From Arthrobacter jiangjiafuii (GTDB lineage Bacteria > Actinomycetota > Actinomycetes > Actinomycetales > Micrococcaceae), in the NCBI RefSeq assembly GCF_018622995.1, contig NZ_CP076022.1:1054001-1118000 (forward strand): 64,000 nt of DNA, in the 5' to 3' direction. Each line of letters starts with the position of its first letter. The first letter of the stretch is position 1. The notes under the pieces were generated by a model. It did no database searches. It saw nothing but the letters and a program-made list of their open reading frames with translations, and was not told where the DNA came from. Positions 43,559 through 56,366 of this stretch are shown one piece after another. The translations under genes and the position numbers were made by a program.

Positions 43559-46500
43559 CCCGCCGCACCGGCGTCGGCTGATGCGCCGGCGCCGTCTTCC
43601 TCGTTGAGGAACAGCTGCAGCACCTGCACTGGCCGGCCCGGCTGGACCAGGTGGGCCCGGCCTGGAGGCAGGGACTGTGCCCGGACTCCGCCGAGCAGCG
43701 TGCCCTCGGCCCGGTCCCCGGAAAGCACCAGCGCAGCGCTGCCGGAATCCCGCAGTGAGGTGAAGAAGGGTTCGTAGCTGCCCCGGCCCACGCCGCGCAC
43801 CCGCCGGGAGAGAACCGCATGCAGCCCGAGCTCCGGCGCCAGCGACAGGTAAGGGATGAGGCGGCCCAGCGGCGAGGAACCTCCCGCGGCGAGGATGTCG
43901 TAGTCGTCAATCACCAGGACCATCCGCGGCAGGCCGGCGATCCCGGCGGCCGGGGCGGCACTGCGCTGCGCCAGCTCCCCGGCGATGGTGGCAGCCAGCT
44001 CTCCGGCCTGTACCGCGTTGGTGGCATAGCCGGCCCGGCAGCCGGCTGGAACCTCCCCGGTAAGGGAGCGGCGCGGATCGAAGACCGCGAAGATCACGCC
44101 GTCCGGCCCATGTTGGGCAGTCAACCGGCGGATAACCGAGCGCAGGACATTGGTCTTGCCGGCGCCGTCGTCACCCAGGACCAGCAGATGACGCTCGCGG
44201 CCGTGCAGGTCCAGGGATTCAACGCCCAGATCGGTTTCCCGCAGGCCCAGCGGCACGACGGCGGGACCGGCCGGCGTGGGCGCAGTCCCGGCGGCGACAA
44301 CAGCAGGGAGCACCCGCACCGGCACCGCCCGTTCCCGGGTCGACGCCGCCACTGCGGCCACGAGGCCGGGCAGGTCCACGCCATCAGGCGTGCCTGCCGT
44401 GCCGCCCGTGCCTGCCGTGCCTGCCGTTGCCGCCAGGCGCGGCAGGGCGAACTGCCCCTGGAGTTTGGCGTCTGTCAGGGCCCGGCCCGGGCTGTCCGCG
44501 CTCACCGCCTCGGCCAGCTTGCGGCCATGGATTGATTCGCCGGGGTCGGCAAGCCTCAGTTCAATCCGGTTGCCGAAAAACCCCTGCTGTGCGATCCGGA
44601 TGTCGTGCAGCCGCGAGCACGTCGCCAGCACGTGGATGCCGTAGCCTGCGCCGCGGCTGATCAGCGCGTGCACGGGCTTCTCAATCTCCTCGAACTCGTC
44701 ACCGAGCTGGCCGTAGCCATCCAGCACCAGCACGATGTCGGCGCTGGCCAGCTCGGGGATCCGTCCCTCGGCGCTGAGCCGGCGGAGCGCTGCCAGAGAA
44801 TCGATCCGGCGCCGTTCGAAGATCTGCTCCCGGTGGGCGAGCATGGCCAGCAGCTCCTCCACCGTCCGCCGGACCACCTCCCGCCGGGTCCGGACGGCCA
44901 CCCCGCCGACATGCGGAAGCCCCTCAAGTGCGGACAGACCGCTGCCCAGCAGATCCAGCGCGTAGATGCCTACCTCGGCCGGGCTGCGGGTCAGCGCGAG
45001 GGACGCCACTATGGTGCGGAGCGCGGTGCTTTTGCCGCTCTGGGGGCCTCCAACGATGACCGTGTTGCCTCCGTTGGCGGCCAGGTCCAGTTCCCAGGCG
45101 CCCTGCCACTGCCGGGCCGGATCATCGAGCAGCCCAACGGGAACCCGCAGCGGGCCGCTGCTGGCCAGCCGGAGGTTCCCGCCGTCGAGCAGTCCGCCCG
45201 CCGCGGCATCCAGGGCGACCTGCCTGGGCAGCGGCGGCAGCCAGATCGGGTCTACGGCCCGGGGAAAGGTCGCCATGGTGTCCATCAGGGCGGACAGGAC
45301 AGTCGGTCCGGTGACGCGCCGGGAGGACGACGGCGCCGCAGGTTCGCCCGACGGGTCCGGGCCGGGGGAAGCCGGGGCCGGAGAACCCTGGGCCGCCGCG
45401 TAACGGGGCACCGGCTGCACCGTGGGAGCGGTGTTGTCCTCGGTGGGTCCGGTATCCGTCCGTTCCGCCAGCGGGCCGGACACGTAGCCGGCTTTGAACT
45501 TCGTGAAGGTGCTGGTGTCCACCAACAGGTAGCCAAAGCCTGGCACCGGAGGCAGGTGGAAGGCATCCGGGGTGCCCAGCACGGTCCTGGACTCATCCTC
45601 GGTGAGCGTCCGCAGCCCGATCCGGTAGGACAAGTAGGTGTCCAGGCCGCGGAGTTTGCCTGCCTCGATGCGCTGGCTGGAGAGCAGCAGATGCACCCCG
45701 ATGGAGCGGCCGATGCGCCCGATCGAGAGGAACAGGTCAATGAAGTCTGGGCGGGCCGCGAGCAGTTCTCCGAATTCGTCAATGATGACCACCAGATGTG
45801 GCAGCGGAGCCAGCGCCTGGCCCCGGCTCTGCTGTTCCTGCCGGTACAGCCGGTATTCGCTGATATTGGCGAGGTTCCCCGCAGCCTTCAGGACCTCCTG
45901 CCGGCGTTTGATTTCCCCGGACAGGCTGGCATGCACCCGGTCGATGAGGCTGGCGTCGTCGAACAGGTTGGTGATCACCCCGGCTACGTGCGGTGCAGCG
46001 GCGAACGGGGCAAAAGTGGCTCCGCCCTTGTAGTCCACGAGCACCATGGCCAGGACCTCCGGCGAATGGGCGGTCAGCAGGCCGACGACCAGGCTGCGCA
46101 GCAGTTCGGATTTGCCTGACCCGGTGGCACCGACACAGAGTCCATGCGGGCCCTGGCCGAACTGCGCCGACTCCTTCAGATCCAGCAGGACCGGCCGCCC
46201 GCTTTCGTCCGCGCCCACCGGGACCCGGAGGAAATCGGCGTCGCCGCGGGGTGTCCAAAGCCGGCGGATGGCCGGGTGATCGAGGCTGCGCGGGAGCCTC
46301 AGCATCTCCACGAAGCCCTGGGTATCTTCGGCGGCAGGGTGCTCCAGTGAGTCCGGGGACAGGCGCAGCGGTGCCAGCTCCCGTGCCAGTGCCTCGGCCA
46401 ATGGTTTTGGAAGGGGGTCCAGGACACCCCGTTCAACAACGGGCACCGCGGAATCTGCGCGGTAGTCCTCCAGGATGAAGGCGTCCGGCGAGGTGTCGTC

Positions 46501-47610
46501 CTCGCTGATGCGCAGCGCCACGTCACCCGGTTCCTGCCCGCGCTCCGAGACCAGGAACACCGCTGTCAGGCCCACGGCGCCCGGCGAGGCGTTTGGGTCC
46601 GGCAGCGTGAGCCCGGCCGGGAGCTCTCCGTAGGAATCACTGACCACCAGCAGCCGGGCCGGAAATCCCCGTGCTCCGGCGGGCATAAAGTTCTTCCGGG
46701 CCTGCGCGGCAAGGGCGGTCCGGCGGAGCAGGTCATCACCCAGCACCTCGGCCAGTGCAGCAGCGGAGTGGGCCACCCGTCGGAGCGGGCCGGCGCCGTC
46801 ATGCTGCTGCTGGTCCGCCAGATGCGGCAGCCAGGTGGCCCATTCCCAGCCCTCCCGCCGGTCCTCGGGCACAGTCAGCGCCAGCTGCAGATCCTCGGGA
46901 GAATGCAGTGCGGCGCCCTGCACCAACAGCAGCCGTGCGACCTGCAGCACGAATTCCCGCGATCCAATGACCGATACATTCCCACCACAGTCCAGCGGCA
47001 CGGTCAGCGGCAGCCCCGGACCGGATTCATAGCGGCGTTTGAGGATTTCCACCTCGCTGGTCATGAAGGTATCGGCCCGGGCCAGCGCCGGACCCGTGTC
47101 TGCCACTGTGATGCTGCGGCAACGGCGTGTCCCCGTGCCGATCCGGATCTGGAGGAAGTCCTCACTGCTGCGCCGGCGTTCCCAGACCCGGCGGCTGTTG
47201 CGGACGACGTCGAACAGAGCGCCCGGGGGAGGGTTGGCCACCCGGGCGACCCTGCGGGCAGCCTGTTCCTCCGCACTCAGGACGGCTCGTGCCCGCTCCA
47301 GGTATTCCAGATAGTTTTCGCGCTCTTCCCGACGCTGCCGTCCCTGCCTGCCGCGCTGGCTGAGCATCATGCCCAGGGACGCGAGCACAGTCAGGATCAT
47401 CATCAGCGCTCCGACAGCAGCCAGCGCCGAGCCACGGAAGAGCATCATGACCGTCATCGACGCCGCGGCACCCAGCAGCGGTACCAGGGACAGCAGGTTC
47501 AGGCCATCCTTGCCGTCAGGGATCATGGGCGGAGCGTCGAGGGCGAACGGCTGGACACCGCGGGCCGGCACGGTCGTGCGTGCGGGCCGGTGGAGGACCT
47601 TGACCGTCAT
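43555..47610 (-). CDS. eccC: Type VII secretion ATPase EccC
   Basis: A 1351-residue FtsK/SpoIIIE-type motor. Two membrane helices (about 38-85) are followed by a soluble stalk, then three ATPase domains with Walker A at 494-501 (GATGSGKS), 854-861 (GGPQSGKS) and 1146-1153 (GDDGAGKT). Walker B of domain 1 is complete (VVIIDEFGEL); domain 2 has LVLDGYG without Glu, and domain 3 has LVIDDYD. This matches ESX EccC, in which domain 1 drives transport and the others bind substrate. A Thr/Ala/Gly repeat lies near 1062-1075. It is a single chain, unlike the split EccCa/EccCb of some ESX loci. EccD lies 40 bp upstream. Confidence 0.95.
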   Translation of the reverse strand: MTVKVLHRPARTTVPARGVQPFALDAPPMIPDGKDGLNLLSLVPLLGAAASMTVMMLFRGSALAAVGALMMILTVLASLGMMLSQRGRQGRQRREERENYLEYLERARAVLSAEEQAARRVARVANPPPGALFDVVRNSRRVWERRRSSEDFLQIRIGTGTRRCRSITVADTGPALARADTFMTSEVEILKRRYESGPGLPLTVPLDCGGNVSVIGSREFVLQVARLLLVQGAALHSPEDLQLALTVPEDRREGWEWATWLPHLADQQQHDGAGPLRRVAHSAAALAEVLGDDLLRRTALAAQARKNFMPAGARGFPARLLVVSDSYGELPAGLTLPDPNASPGAVGLTAVFLVSERGQEPGDVALRISEDDTSPDAFILEDYRADSAVPVVERGVLDPLPKPLAEALARELAPLRLSPDSLEHPAAEDTQGFVEMLRLPRSLDHPAIRRLWTPRGDADFLRVPVGADESGRPVLLDLKESAQFGQGPHGLCVGATGSGKSELLRSLVVGLLTAHSPEVLAMVLVDYKGGATFAPFAAAPHVAGVITNLFDDASLIDRVHASLSGEIKRRQEVLKAAGNLANISEYRLYRQEQQSRGQALAPLPHLVVIIDEFGELLAARPDFIDLFLSIGRIGRSIGVHLLLSSQRIEAGKLRGLDTYLSYRIGLRTLTEDESRTVLGTPDAFHLPPVPGFGYLLVDTSTFTKFKAGYVSGPLAERTDTGPTEDNTAPTVQPVPRYAAAQGSPAPASPGPDPSGEPAAPSSSRRVTGPTVLSALMDTMATFPRAVDPIWLPPLPRQVALDAAAGGLLDGGNLRLASSGPLRVPVGLLDDPARQWQGAWELDLAANGGNTVIVGGPQSGKSTALRTIVASLALTRSPAEVGIYALDLLGSGLSALEGLPHVGGVAVRTRREVVRRTVEELLAMLAHREQIFERRRIDSLAALRRLSAEGRIPELASADIVLVLDGYGQLGDEFEEIEKPVHALISRGAGYGIHVLATCSRLHDIRIAQQGFFGNRIELRLADPGESIHGRKLAEAVSADSPGRALTDAKLQGQFALPRLAATAGTAGTGGTAGTPDGVDLPGLVAAVAASTRERAVPVRVLPAVVAAGTAPTPAGPAVVPLGLRETDLGVESLDLHGRERHLLVLGDDGAGKTNVLRSVIRRLTAQHGPDGVIFAVFDPRRSLTGEVPAGCRAGYATNAVQAGELAATIAGELAQRSAAPAAGIAGLPRMVLVIDDYDILAAGGSSPLGRLIPYLSLAPELGLHAVLSRRVRGVGRGSYEPFFTSLRDSGSAALVLSGDRAEGTLLGGVRAQSLPPGRAHLVQPGRPVQVLQLFLNEEDGAGASADAGAAG

Positions 47611-47650
47611 CGCCAGCCGGTCCGTCGCTGTCGGAAACCGGCTGCACCGG

Positions 47651-48997
47651 TCATGGAAAACTCTCCAGCAGCTGGCTGAAAATACCGAGCAGTCCGGCGG
47701 TCAGGGGCACCGCGGCCGCCACTGCCACAGTCTCCAGATGTTTGGCCAGCTGCCTGGACCGTGCCTGGTGGTGTTCGGGTAGCGCCAGGGCCAGGCACGC
47801 AGCGATGACGCCGGCGGCGGCCACCATGGCCAGGCCCACCACCCATTGCTGACCGGGAAAGTAGACGAGCGCTGCACCGGCCAGGGCACAGAGGCCGACG
47901 GCGGCTGCCAGGTACAGTGCGTACCGTTGGGCGGCCAGCGGAAAGGCACGGGCGCGCAGGAACACTGCCAGGGTCAGCACCAGCAGCAACGGCATTGTCC
48001 ACTGCAGCCGGCCGGTGTCCGTACCCAGCAGCCAGAGGCCCACGGATAGGGACACTGCCGTGACTGCGGTTGCCAATGTCAGGCCGTGATGGGCTGAGGC
48101 GACGGCCTCGACGGTATTCGCCCGGATCAAGGAATGGCCCCGCGCCCGGTGGTCATCCAGGCCCGACAGTCCAGAGGAGTTCAGGGCCAGCTGCGGCAGC
48201 AGCCCCAGCTGCAGGATGCCGCCCAGCGTCCCCAAGCCCGCCGCCGGGACAGATCCACCGGCGATCGCGGCAGCCGCCACCCATAACCCCGTGGCCATCG
48301 CCAGTGTTCCGGCTCCGCAGAAAAGCGCCCGCGGCGTGGCAGAGGCAAGTCCGACGGCGGCCAGTCCCAGCACGGTCAAGGCCGATAGGGCCAGTGCGGC
48401 CAGCCCAAGGCTGCCGCCGAGCTTTCCGTCGTCGTGCAGGTGCCACACGGCGCCCGCTGCGGCAAGCCATCCGACCATGAGCAGTGCGGGAGTGAGCGCA
48501 GACCGGTGCGGCGGAGGGCCGGCCGCGGCGCCGGCACCGAGTCCGGCCAAGGAGAGCACCAGCAGGATCCACCAAGCCGCAACGGGTGCCAGCACCGCCA
48601 GCAGGAGCTCCGTGCCAGCCCACACCGCGGCCGCGGCGAACGCGCTGCCGGCGAGAAGCCGGTGCCGGCCGTTCCAGAGGCCGGCCACCTCGCGCCTCCC
48701 GCCGGCCACCAGATCCGTGACGTCGTAGACCTCTGCCGCCGGCGGTGCATCCGGCGCGCTGCACAGCAGCAGCGAGGACCCATCGAGCACAGCGGCCTGG
48801 CGGAGGGATGTTCCGGCTTCCAAGGCCGTGCCGTCTGTCGTGACCAGCACCTTGGCGCTGGCCTCGTCGGCCGGCGGCTCCTCCAGGAGGGCCAGGACCT
48901 GCGGCAGCAGGGTGCCCACGGGCTGGTCGGAGGGCAGGAGCAGGTTCGCGCGCTTCCGTGTGCCGGCCACGGTGATTCTCGTAAAGGAATGTGCCAT
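47651..48997 (-). CDS. eccD: Type VII secretion integral membrane protein EccD
   Basis: A 448-residue protein. The N-terminal 80 residues (RITVAGTRKRANLLLPSDQPVGTLLPQVL...DGSSLLLCSAPD) are a ubiquitin-like YukD domain. About eleven membrane helices follow from residue 113 to the end. The order and size match EccD, the central membrane component of ESX systems. It lies between the 71-residue membrane protein (6 bp gap) and eccC (40 bp gap), so the three form an operon. Confidence 0.9.
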   Translation of the reverse strand: MAHSFTRITVAGTRKRANLLLPSDQPVGTLLPQVLALLEEPPADEASAKVLVTTDGTALEAGTSLRQAAVLDGSSLLLCSAPDAPPAAEVYDVTDLVAGGRREVAGLWNGRHRLLAGSAFAAAAVWAGTELLLAVLAPVAAWWILLVLSLAGLGAGAAAGPPPHRSALTPALLMVGWLAAAGAVWHLHDDGKLGGSLGLAALALSALTVLGLAAVGLASATPRALFCGAGTLAMATGLWVAAAAIAGGSVPAAGLGTLGGILQLGLLPQLALNSSGLSGLDDHRARGHSLIRANTVEAVASAHHGLTLATAVTAVSLSVGLWLLGTDTGRLQWTMPLLLVLTLAVFLRARAFPLAAQRYALYLAAAVGLCALAGAALVYFPGQQWVVGLAMVAAAGVIAACLALALPEHHQARSRQLAKHLETVAVAAAVPLTAGLLGIFSQLLESFP

Positions 48998-49003
48998 GGC
49001 GGG

Positions 49004-49219
49004 TTAGGCGTCCGCCTGCGCCAGCATGCTGCTGATGAAGGAATAGCCCACGCAGGCAGCGGCAATCCCGGCAGCGAGCGCGACGCCGAAGATCAGCAGC
49101 CGCAGCGTGTTCAGCCAGCGCTGCTGGAACGGGTTGGTGCCGAAGATAAATGCCGACACCAGCCGGCTCCGCCGTACGGTGACGGACTCGATGAGTTGGG
49201 TGTCGTAGTCGCTGGCCAT
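49004..49219 (-). CDS. 71-residue membrane protein heading the secretion operon
   Basis: A small protein with a polar head carrying basic residues (ESVTVRRSRLVSAFIFGTNPFQQRW) and one or two hydrophobic helices (LRLLIFGVALAAGIAAACVG and YSFISSML). It starts the eccD-eccC transcription unit. Its size and lack of LxG/WxG motifs exclude a WXG100 substrate. It could be a small accessory subunit. Its family is not recognised. Confidence 0.75.
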   Translation of the reverse strand: MASDYDTQLIESVTVRRSRLVSAFIFGTNPFQQRWLNTLRLLIFGVALAAGIAAACVGYSFISSMLAQADA

Positions 49220-49406
49220 CTGGTCCCCTCGCCGGACGCGTTTTCGCTCATCCTGACAGCACGGGTGCCGCCTGGGTGCCGGCCGGCTTCAGCTGGGGAT
49301 AACTTTGGCTGCCCACGCTCCTGCGCAGGACGCCGCTGAGGGGCCCTACGTTGTGCAATGCCCCTCCCGGTGCTTTCCTTGAGCACAACGATCAGAAGGA
49401 GCAGCC

Positions 49407-49742
49407 ATGACTACCAATCCCGATGCCCAGGAGCGCGCGCTTAGCGACTGGAGCCGTTTGCTGACGCAGGCCCTGCAGATCCTGGACCTGGAGGTGGACC
49501 AAAAAATGCTCGTGGAACTGGGACGCCGGTCAGAGCAAACGGTGGGTGGCGATGCTGGCCTGGTCAGCGCTTTCGTGGTCGGGTATGCGGCCGGGCTGTC
49601 CAAGACGAGCGGACGGAAATCCGCGGCGGAGGCGGTGCAGAGCGCCGCGGACACCGCCTTCCAGCTGGCCGAAACCGGGCTCGACGGTCCCGGGAGCCGG
49701 CAGCAGTCGGAAGAGCCCGGTTGGAAGGACTCCGCGCAGTAA
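49407..49742 (+). CDS. DUF6457 domain protein
   Basis: A 111-residue helical protein with ribosome site AAGGAG. The sequence LSDWSRLLTQALQILDLEVDQKMLVELGRRS...VSAFVVGYAAGLSK and the loop SAADTAFQLAE match DUF6457. This domain also occurs fused to molybdopterin-guanine dinucleotide synthesis proteins, and the gene is convergent with a molybdopterin enzyme at 49763. A role in cofactor handling or enzyme maturation is likely by association. Confidence 0.8.
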   Translation: MTTNPDAQERALSDWSRLLTQALQILDLEVDQKMLVELGRRSEQTVGGDAGLVSAFVVGYAAGLSKTSGRKSAAEAVQSAADTAFQLAETGLDGPGSRQQSEEPGWKDSAQ

Positions 49743-49762
49743 GGCCGCGCAGTAAGGCAGCC

Positions 49763-52105
49763 CTAGGCCGGAGCCCGCGTCGTGAAGTCCTCCGCCTGCT
49801 CCCGGGCGGTGTCGAGGTTGGGCTCCACCCGGACGAGGACGGTCTTGGATACCGGGGTGTTGCTGCCCTCGGCAACACGGTCCAGGGGAACCAGGACGTT
49901 GGCCTCCGGATAGTAGGCCGCCACGCAGCCCTTGGGAGTGGGGTAGGAGACCACCCGGTATCTCGGCAGTACCCGCCGGACGCTGTCGTGGTGGACGCCG
50001 TGGATATCCACGTACTGCCCGTCCACCAGGCCCAGTTCAGCGATGTCGCCGGCGTTCATGAACAGGACGTGCCGCCCGCCGCGGATTCCCCGGTAGCGGT
50101 CGTTATGCCCGTAGATGGTGGTGTTCCACTGGTCATGGGAGCGCAGCGTCTGCAGGATCAGCGTGCCTTCGGGGCGTTCCACGGCTTCCAGATCGTTGAC
50201 CGTCAGAACCGCTTTCCCGGTGGGGGTGTTGAAGGTGCGGGAATCACGCGGCCCGTTGGGCAGGACAAACCCGCCTTCATGCCGGATTCTCTCGTTGTAG
50301 TTGTCGCAGCCTTCCACCACCGCCGCGATGTGGTCGCGGATCAGGTCGTAGTTTTTTTCGTATCCGGCCCAATCGGCGTCGATCCGGTCGCCGACCACGA
50401 GGGCTCCGAGCCGGGAGACAATGGCAGGCTCCGAGAGCAGGTTCGGGGCGACCGGCGTCAGGTTTCCCCGGGAGGCGTGGACCACGCACACCGTGTCTTC
50501 CACCGACACGAACTGCGGTCCGCTTTCCTGGACGTCCAACTCGGTGCGGCCCTTGGTAGGCAGGATCAGTGCCTCCTGCCCGGTAATCAGGTGGGAGCGG
50601 TTCAGCTTGATGGAAATCTGTACCGTCATGTCGGTCTTCTGCATCGCCTCCTCGGCGAAGCGGGTGTCGGAGATCGCCGAGATGAGGTTTCCGCCCAGCG
50701 CCACGAAGACCTTGACGCGCCCGTCGTGCATTCCGTAGAAGGTCTCCACGGCGTCAAGGCCGTGGTCCCGCGGCGGATCGAAGTTGAACTCCTTGCCCAG
50801 GGCGTCGAGGAAAGCGGGCGGCATCTGCTCCCAGATGCCCATGGTGCGGTCGCCCTGGACATTGCTGTGTCCGCGGATGGGTGCCGCTCCGGCGCCGGGC
50901 TTGCCGATGTTGCCGCGCAGCAGCAGCAGATTGATCATTTCCTTGATCGTGGGCACGGCCTTCTTCTGCTGGGTGATGCCCATGGCCCAGGTGATGATGA
51001 CCTTCTCGGCCCTCAGATAGCGTTCTGCCAGTTCGTCGACCTCAGCGATCGGCAGCCCGGTGGCCGCCTCCACGGTCTGGTCGTCCAGGTGCATCAGGTG
51101 ATCTTTGAGGTCTGCCAGACCCTCGCAGTGCCGTTCCAGGAAGTCGTGGTCCAGCACGGTCCCCGGGTTCCGGTCCTCCGCTTCAAGGACCCGCTTGGAG
51201 ATGGCCTGGAGCAGGGCCATGTCCCCGCCGAGGCGGATCTGCAGGAATTGGTCCGCCAGTTCCGTGCCCTTGCCGGCGACCCCGCGCACTTTCTGGGGGT
51301 TCTTATAGCGCTTCAGGCCGGCTTCCGGAAGCGGATTAACCGCCACGATGCTGCCGCCGCTGCGCTTGCACCCTTCCAGCGCCGTGAGCATCCGGGGATG
51401 GTTGGTGCCCGGATTCTGGCCCATCAGGATGATCAGGTCCGCCTTGCCGAAATCGTCATAGGTCACGGTGGCCTTGCCGATACCGATGGTCTGGCCCATA
51501 GCCCAGCCGGAGGATTCGTGGCACATATTGGAGCAGTCGGGAAGGTTGTTCGTGCCGAAGCCGCGCACCAGGAGCTGGTACAGGAAGGCTGCCTCGTTCG
51601 AGGTGCGGCCACTGGTGTAGAAGGCCGCTTCATGGGGCGACTCAAGGCTGTTGAGCTTGTCCGCCACGATCCGGAATGCCTCATCCCAGCTGACCGGGTG
51701 GTAATGGTCCGCGCCGGCGGGCTTATAGACCGGTTCCGTCAGCCTGCCCTGCATGCCGAGCCAGTATTCGGTGCGGTTCTGGAGCTCACTGATGCTGTGC
51801 TCTGCCCAGAACTCCGAGGGGATCACTACCGGAGACGCCTCCCACGTGACGGCCTTGACGCCTTCCTCGCAGTATTCGAATTTGCTCCGGTGGTTCGGAT
51901 CCGGCCAGGCGCAGCTGGGACAGTCGAACCCGTCCTTCTGGTTCATCTTGAAGGTGGCGTCCAGCGCCCTCTTGGCGCCCATGTGTTCAATGGCAGGCTT
52001 CATCGAGTGCACGACGGCGGGTACCCCGGCTGCCCAGTCCTTGGGCGGCTTTACCTCGATGTCTTTTTCGTCCACTTCGTTCACGCGGGGTTCTTTCCGG
52101 ACCAC
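49763..52105 (-). CDS. FdhF/YdeP-family molybdopterin oxidoreductase
   Basis: A protein of 780 residues from GTG 52105, chosen because of the upstream AAGGGAAG and because YdeP proteins begin close to DIEVKPPKDWAAGVPAVVHS; the ATG at 52171 is an alternative. DMSO-reductase-type cofactor-binding segments: CPSCAWPDPNHR near the N-terminus, SNMCHESSGWAMGQTIG, LILMGQNPGTNHPRML, and INLLLLRGNIGKPGAGAAPIRGHSNVQGDRTMG. The C-terminal molydop-binding domain holds LRSHDQWNTTIYGHNDRYRGI. The family is sometimes named formate dehydrogenase-like; YdeP is linked to acid resistance. The natural substrate is not known. Confidence 0.88.
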   Translation of the reverse strand: MVRKEPRVNEVDEKDIEVKPPKDWAAGVPAVVHSMKPAIEHMGAKRALDATFKMNQKDGFDCPSCAWPDPNHRSKFEYCEEGVKAVTWEASPVVIPSEFWAEHSISELQNRTEYWLGMQGRLTEPVYKPAGADHYHPVSWDEAFRIVADKLNSLESPHEAAFYTSGRTSNEAAFLYQLLVRGFGTNNLPDCSNMCHESSGWAMGQTIGIGKATVTYDDFGKADLIILMGQNPGTNHPRMLTALEGCKRSGGSIVAVNPLPEAGLKRYKNPQKVRGVAGKGTELADQFLQIRLGGDMALLQAISKRVLEAEDRNPGTVLDHDFLERHCEGLADLKDHLMHLDDQTVEAATGLPIAEVDELAERYLRAEKVIITWAMGITQQKKAVPTIKEMINLLLLRGNIGKPGAGAAPIRGHSNVQGDRTMGIWEQMPPAFLDALGKEFNFDPPRDHGLDAVETFYGMHDGRVKVFVALGGNLISAISDTRFAEEAMQKTDMTVQISIKLNRSHLITGQEALILPTKGRTELDVQESGPQFVSVEDTVCVVHASRGNLTPVAPNLLSEPAIVSRLGALVVGDRIDADWAGYEKNYDLIRDHIAAVVEGCDNYNERIRHEGGFVLPNGPRDSRTFNTPTGKAVLTVNDLEAVERPEGTLILQTLRSHDQWNTTIYGHNDRYRGIRGGRHVLFMNAGDIAELGLVDGQYVDIHGVHHDSVRRVLPRYRVVSYPTPKGCVAAYYPEANVLVPLDRVAEGSNTPVSKTVLVRVEPNLDTAREQAEDFTTRAPA

Positions 52106-52338
52106 GGCATACTTCCCTTCGTCAACGGCCGCCGGGCAGCGGAGGTCCCACCTGCTGACCCGCGCCGCCATTCCTAGGTTCAGGCCTAGCAGGTGAGGCA
52201 CCCCTAGGCAAGCATTTGTCGTGCAGCTGTGCGGCACGGGGACCCGGTCCGGCGGCAGCCCGACTGCAGGCCGTGCAGATCCGCAGCCACCATGCCGGGA
52301 CTGCCGCAGTGGGGGAGGAATGGGGCAAGATTGGTTAG

Positions 52339-55382
<3,044 letters not shown>

Positions 55383-55418
55383 GGCCGGGCACTATGATTG
55401 CCGGCCCGTTGGCTCCGA

Positions 55419-56177
55419 TCAGGCCACCGGGGTACGGGCGGCGACGATGATCTCGCGGCTCTCAGCTGGATCCAGCGGCCCGCCGTTCCAATCGCCGTAC
55501 CAGTCGACGTCGCTGAAGCCGGCCCGTGCCATCAGTTCCGCCAGCACATGCGCCGGCGTGAACTTCAGTGTGCTTCGGCTCGCGAAGCGCTTGCCGTCGG
55601 CCAGGAACCGGGTGCGGTCCTCCCACGTGACCAGGACGCCGTCGGGCTGTTCCATCGTCGAGATCAGCTCCCATTCCTCCTCCAGCGGCCCGGCAGATGA
55701 TTCCCGCAGCTCCGGGCCGGTGCTGGAGGAATCCCACTCCAGCCACGCCCTGGCCGCCGGGTTCCGGCTCTCGAAACAGAACGTCCCGCCCGGTGTCAGC
55801 CGGGACCGGATGGCCGTGAGGGTTTCAAGGATTTCCGCTTCGGTGAGCAGGCACTGGAAGGCATGGCCGGTCATGACTGCTGCGTCGAACGGTCCCGCCG
55901 GCAGGTCCACGGCGGTGCCGGACAGCCAGGTCACCAGCTGGCCGCCGGCGCGTTTCCGGGCAACGGCCAGCATTCCGTCCGCCGGATCAATGCCGGTGAC
56001 CGTGTGTCCTGCCTGAGCCAGCCGGACGGCGAAGCTGCCGGTGCCGCAACCGACGTCGGCCACGCGCTTCGGTTCCGGGCCGATCAGGGCCGCGTGGAAA
56101 TCGGTGTCCCAACTGCCGGCATTGTCCTCGTCGTACAGGGCCACCAGCCGCGGCTCGTTGTAATGCGTGTCAACCAC
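55419..56177 (-). CDS. Class I SAM-dependent methyltransferase
   Basis: A 252-residue cytosolic enzyme. SAM motif I is VADVGCGTGSFAVRLAQAG, motif II includes GIDPADGML, and PFDAAVMTGHAFQCLL is the motif IV region, followed by LTPGGTFCFESRNP. The acceptor substrate is not predictable. The N-terminus MVDTHYNEPRLVALYDEDN is typical of small-molecule methyltransferases of this type. It is convergent with the IMPase gene. Confidence 0.88.
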   Translation of the reverse strand: MVDTHYNEPRLVALYDEDNAGSWDTDFHAALIGPEPKRVADVGCGTGSFAVRLAQAGHTVTGIDPADGMLAVARKRAGGQLVTWLSGTAVDLPAGPFDAAVMTGHAFQCLLTEAEILETLTAIRSRLTPGGTFCFESRNPAARAWLEWDSSSTGPELRESSAGPLEEEWELISTMEQPDGVLVTWEDRTRFLADGKRFASRSTLKFTPAHVLAELMARAGFSDVDWYGDWNGGPLDPAESREIIVAARTPVA

Positions 56178-56366
56178 GAAGTTCCCCTAATTCATCCAGC
56201 CGCTAACGGGTGGCGGCTCTTTTCCGCAATGCTAGCCCAGCTGCACGGGCACGGTTTTCCGGGATTAAGCCCTGAGGAAAGCGGCCTCCTGGCGCCGGGT
56301 GTTTGAGCAGGTGGCGGCGGATAATTGAGGAACTTAACCAACGCTGCAACGCACCGGGAGGCACAC

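Noticed and set aside
49721-52177. 818-codon plus-strand open frame opposite the YdeP-type enzyme
   Set aside because: Antisense shadow; the molybdoenzyme motifs are clear on the other strand.
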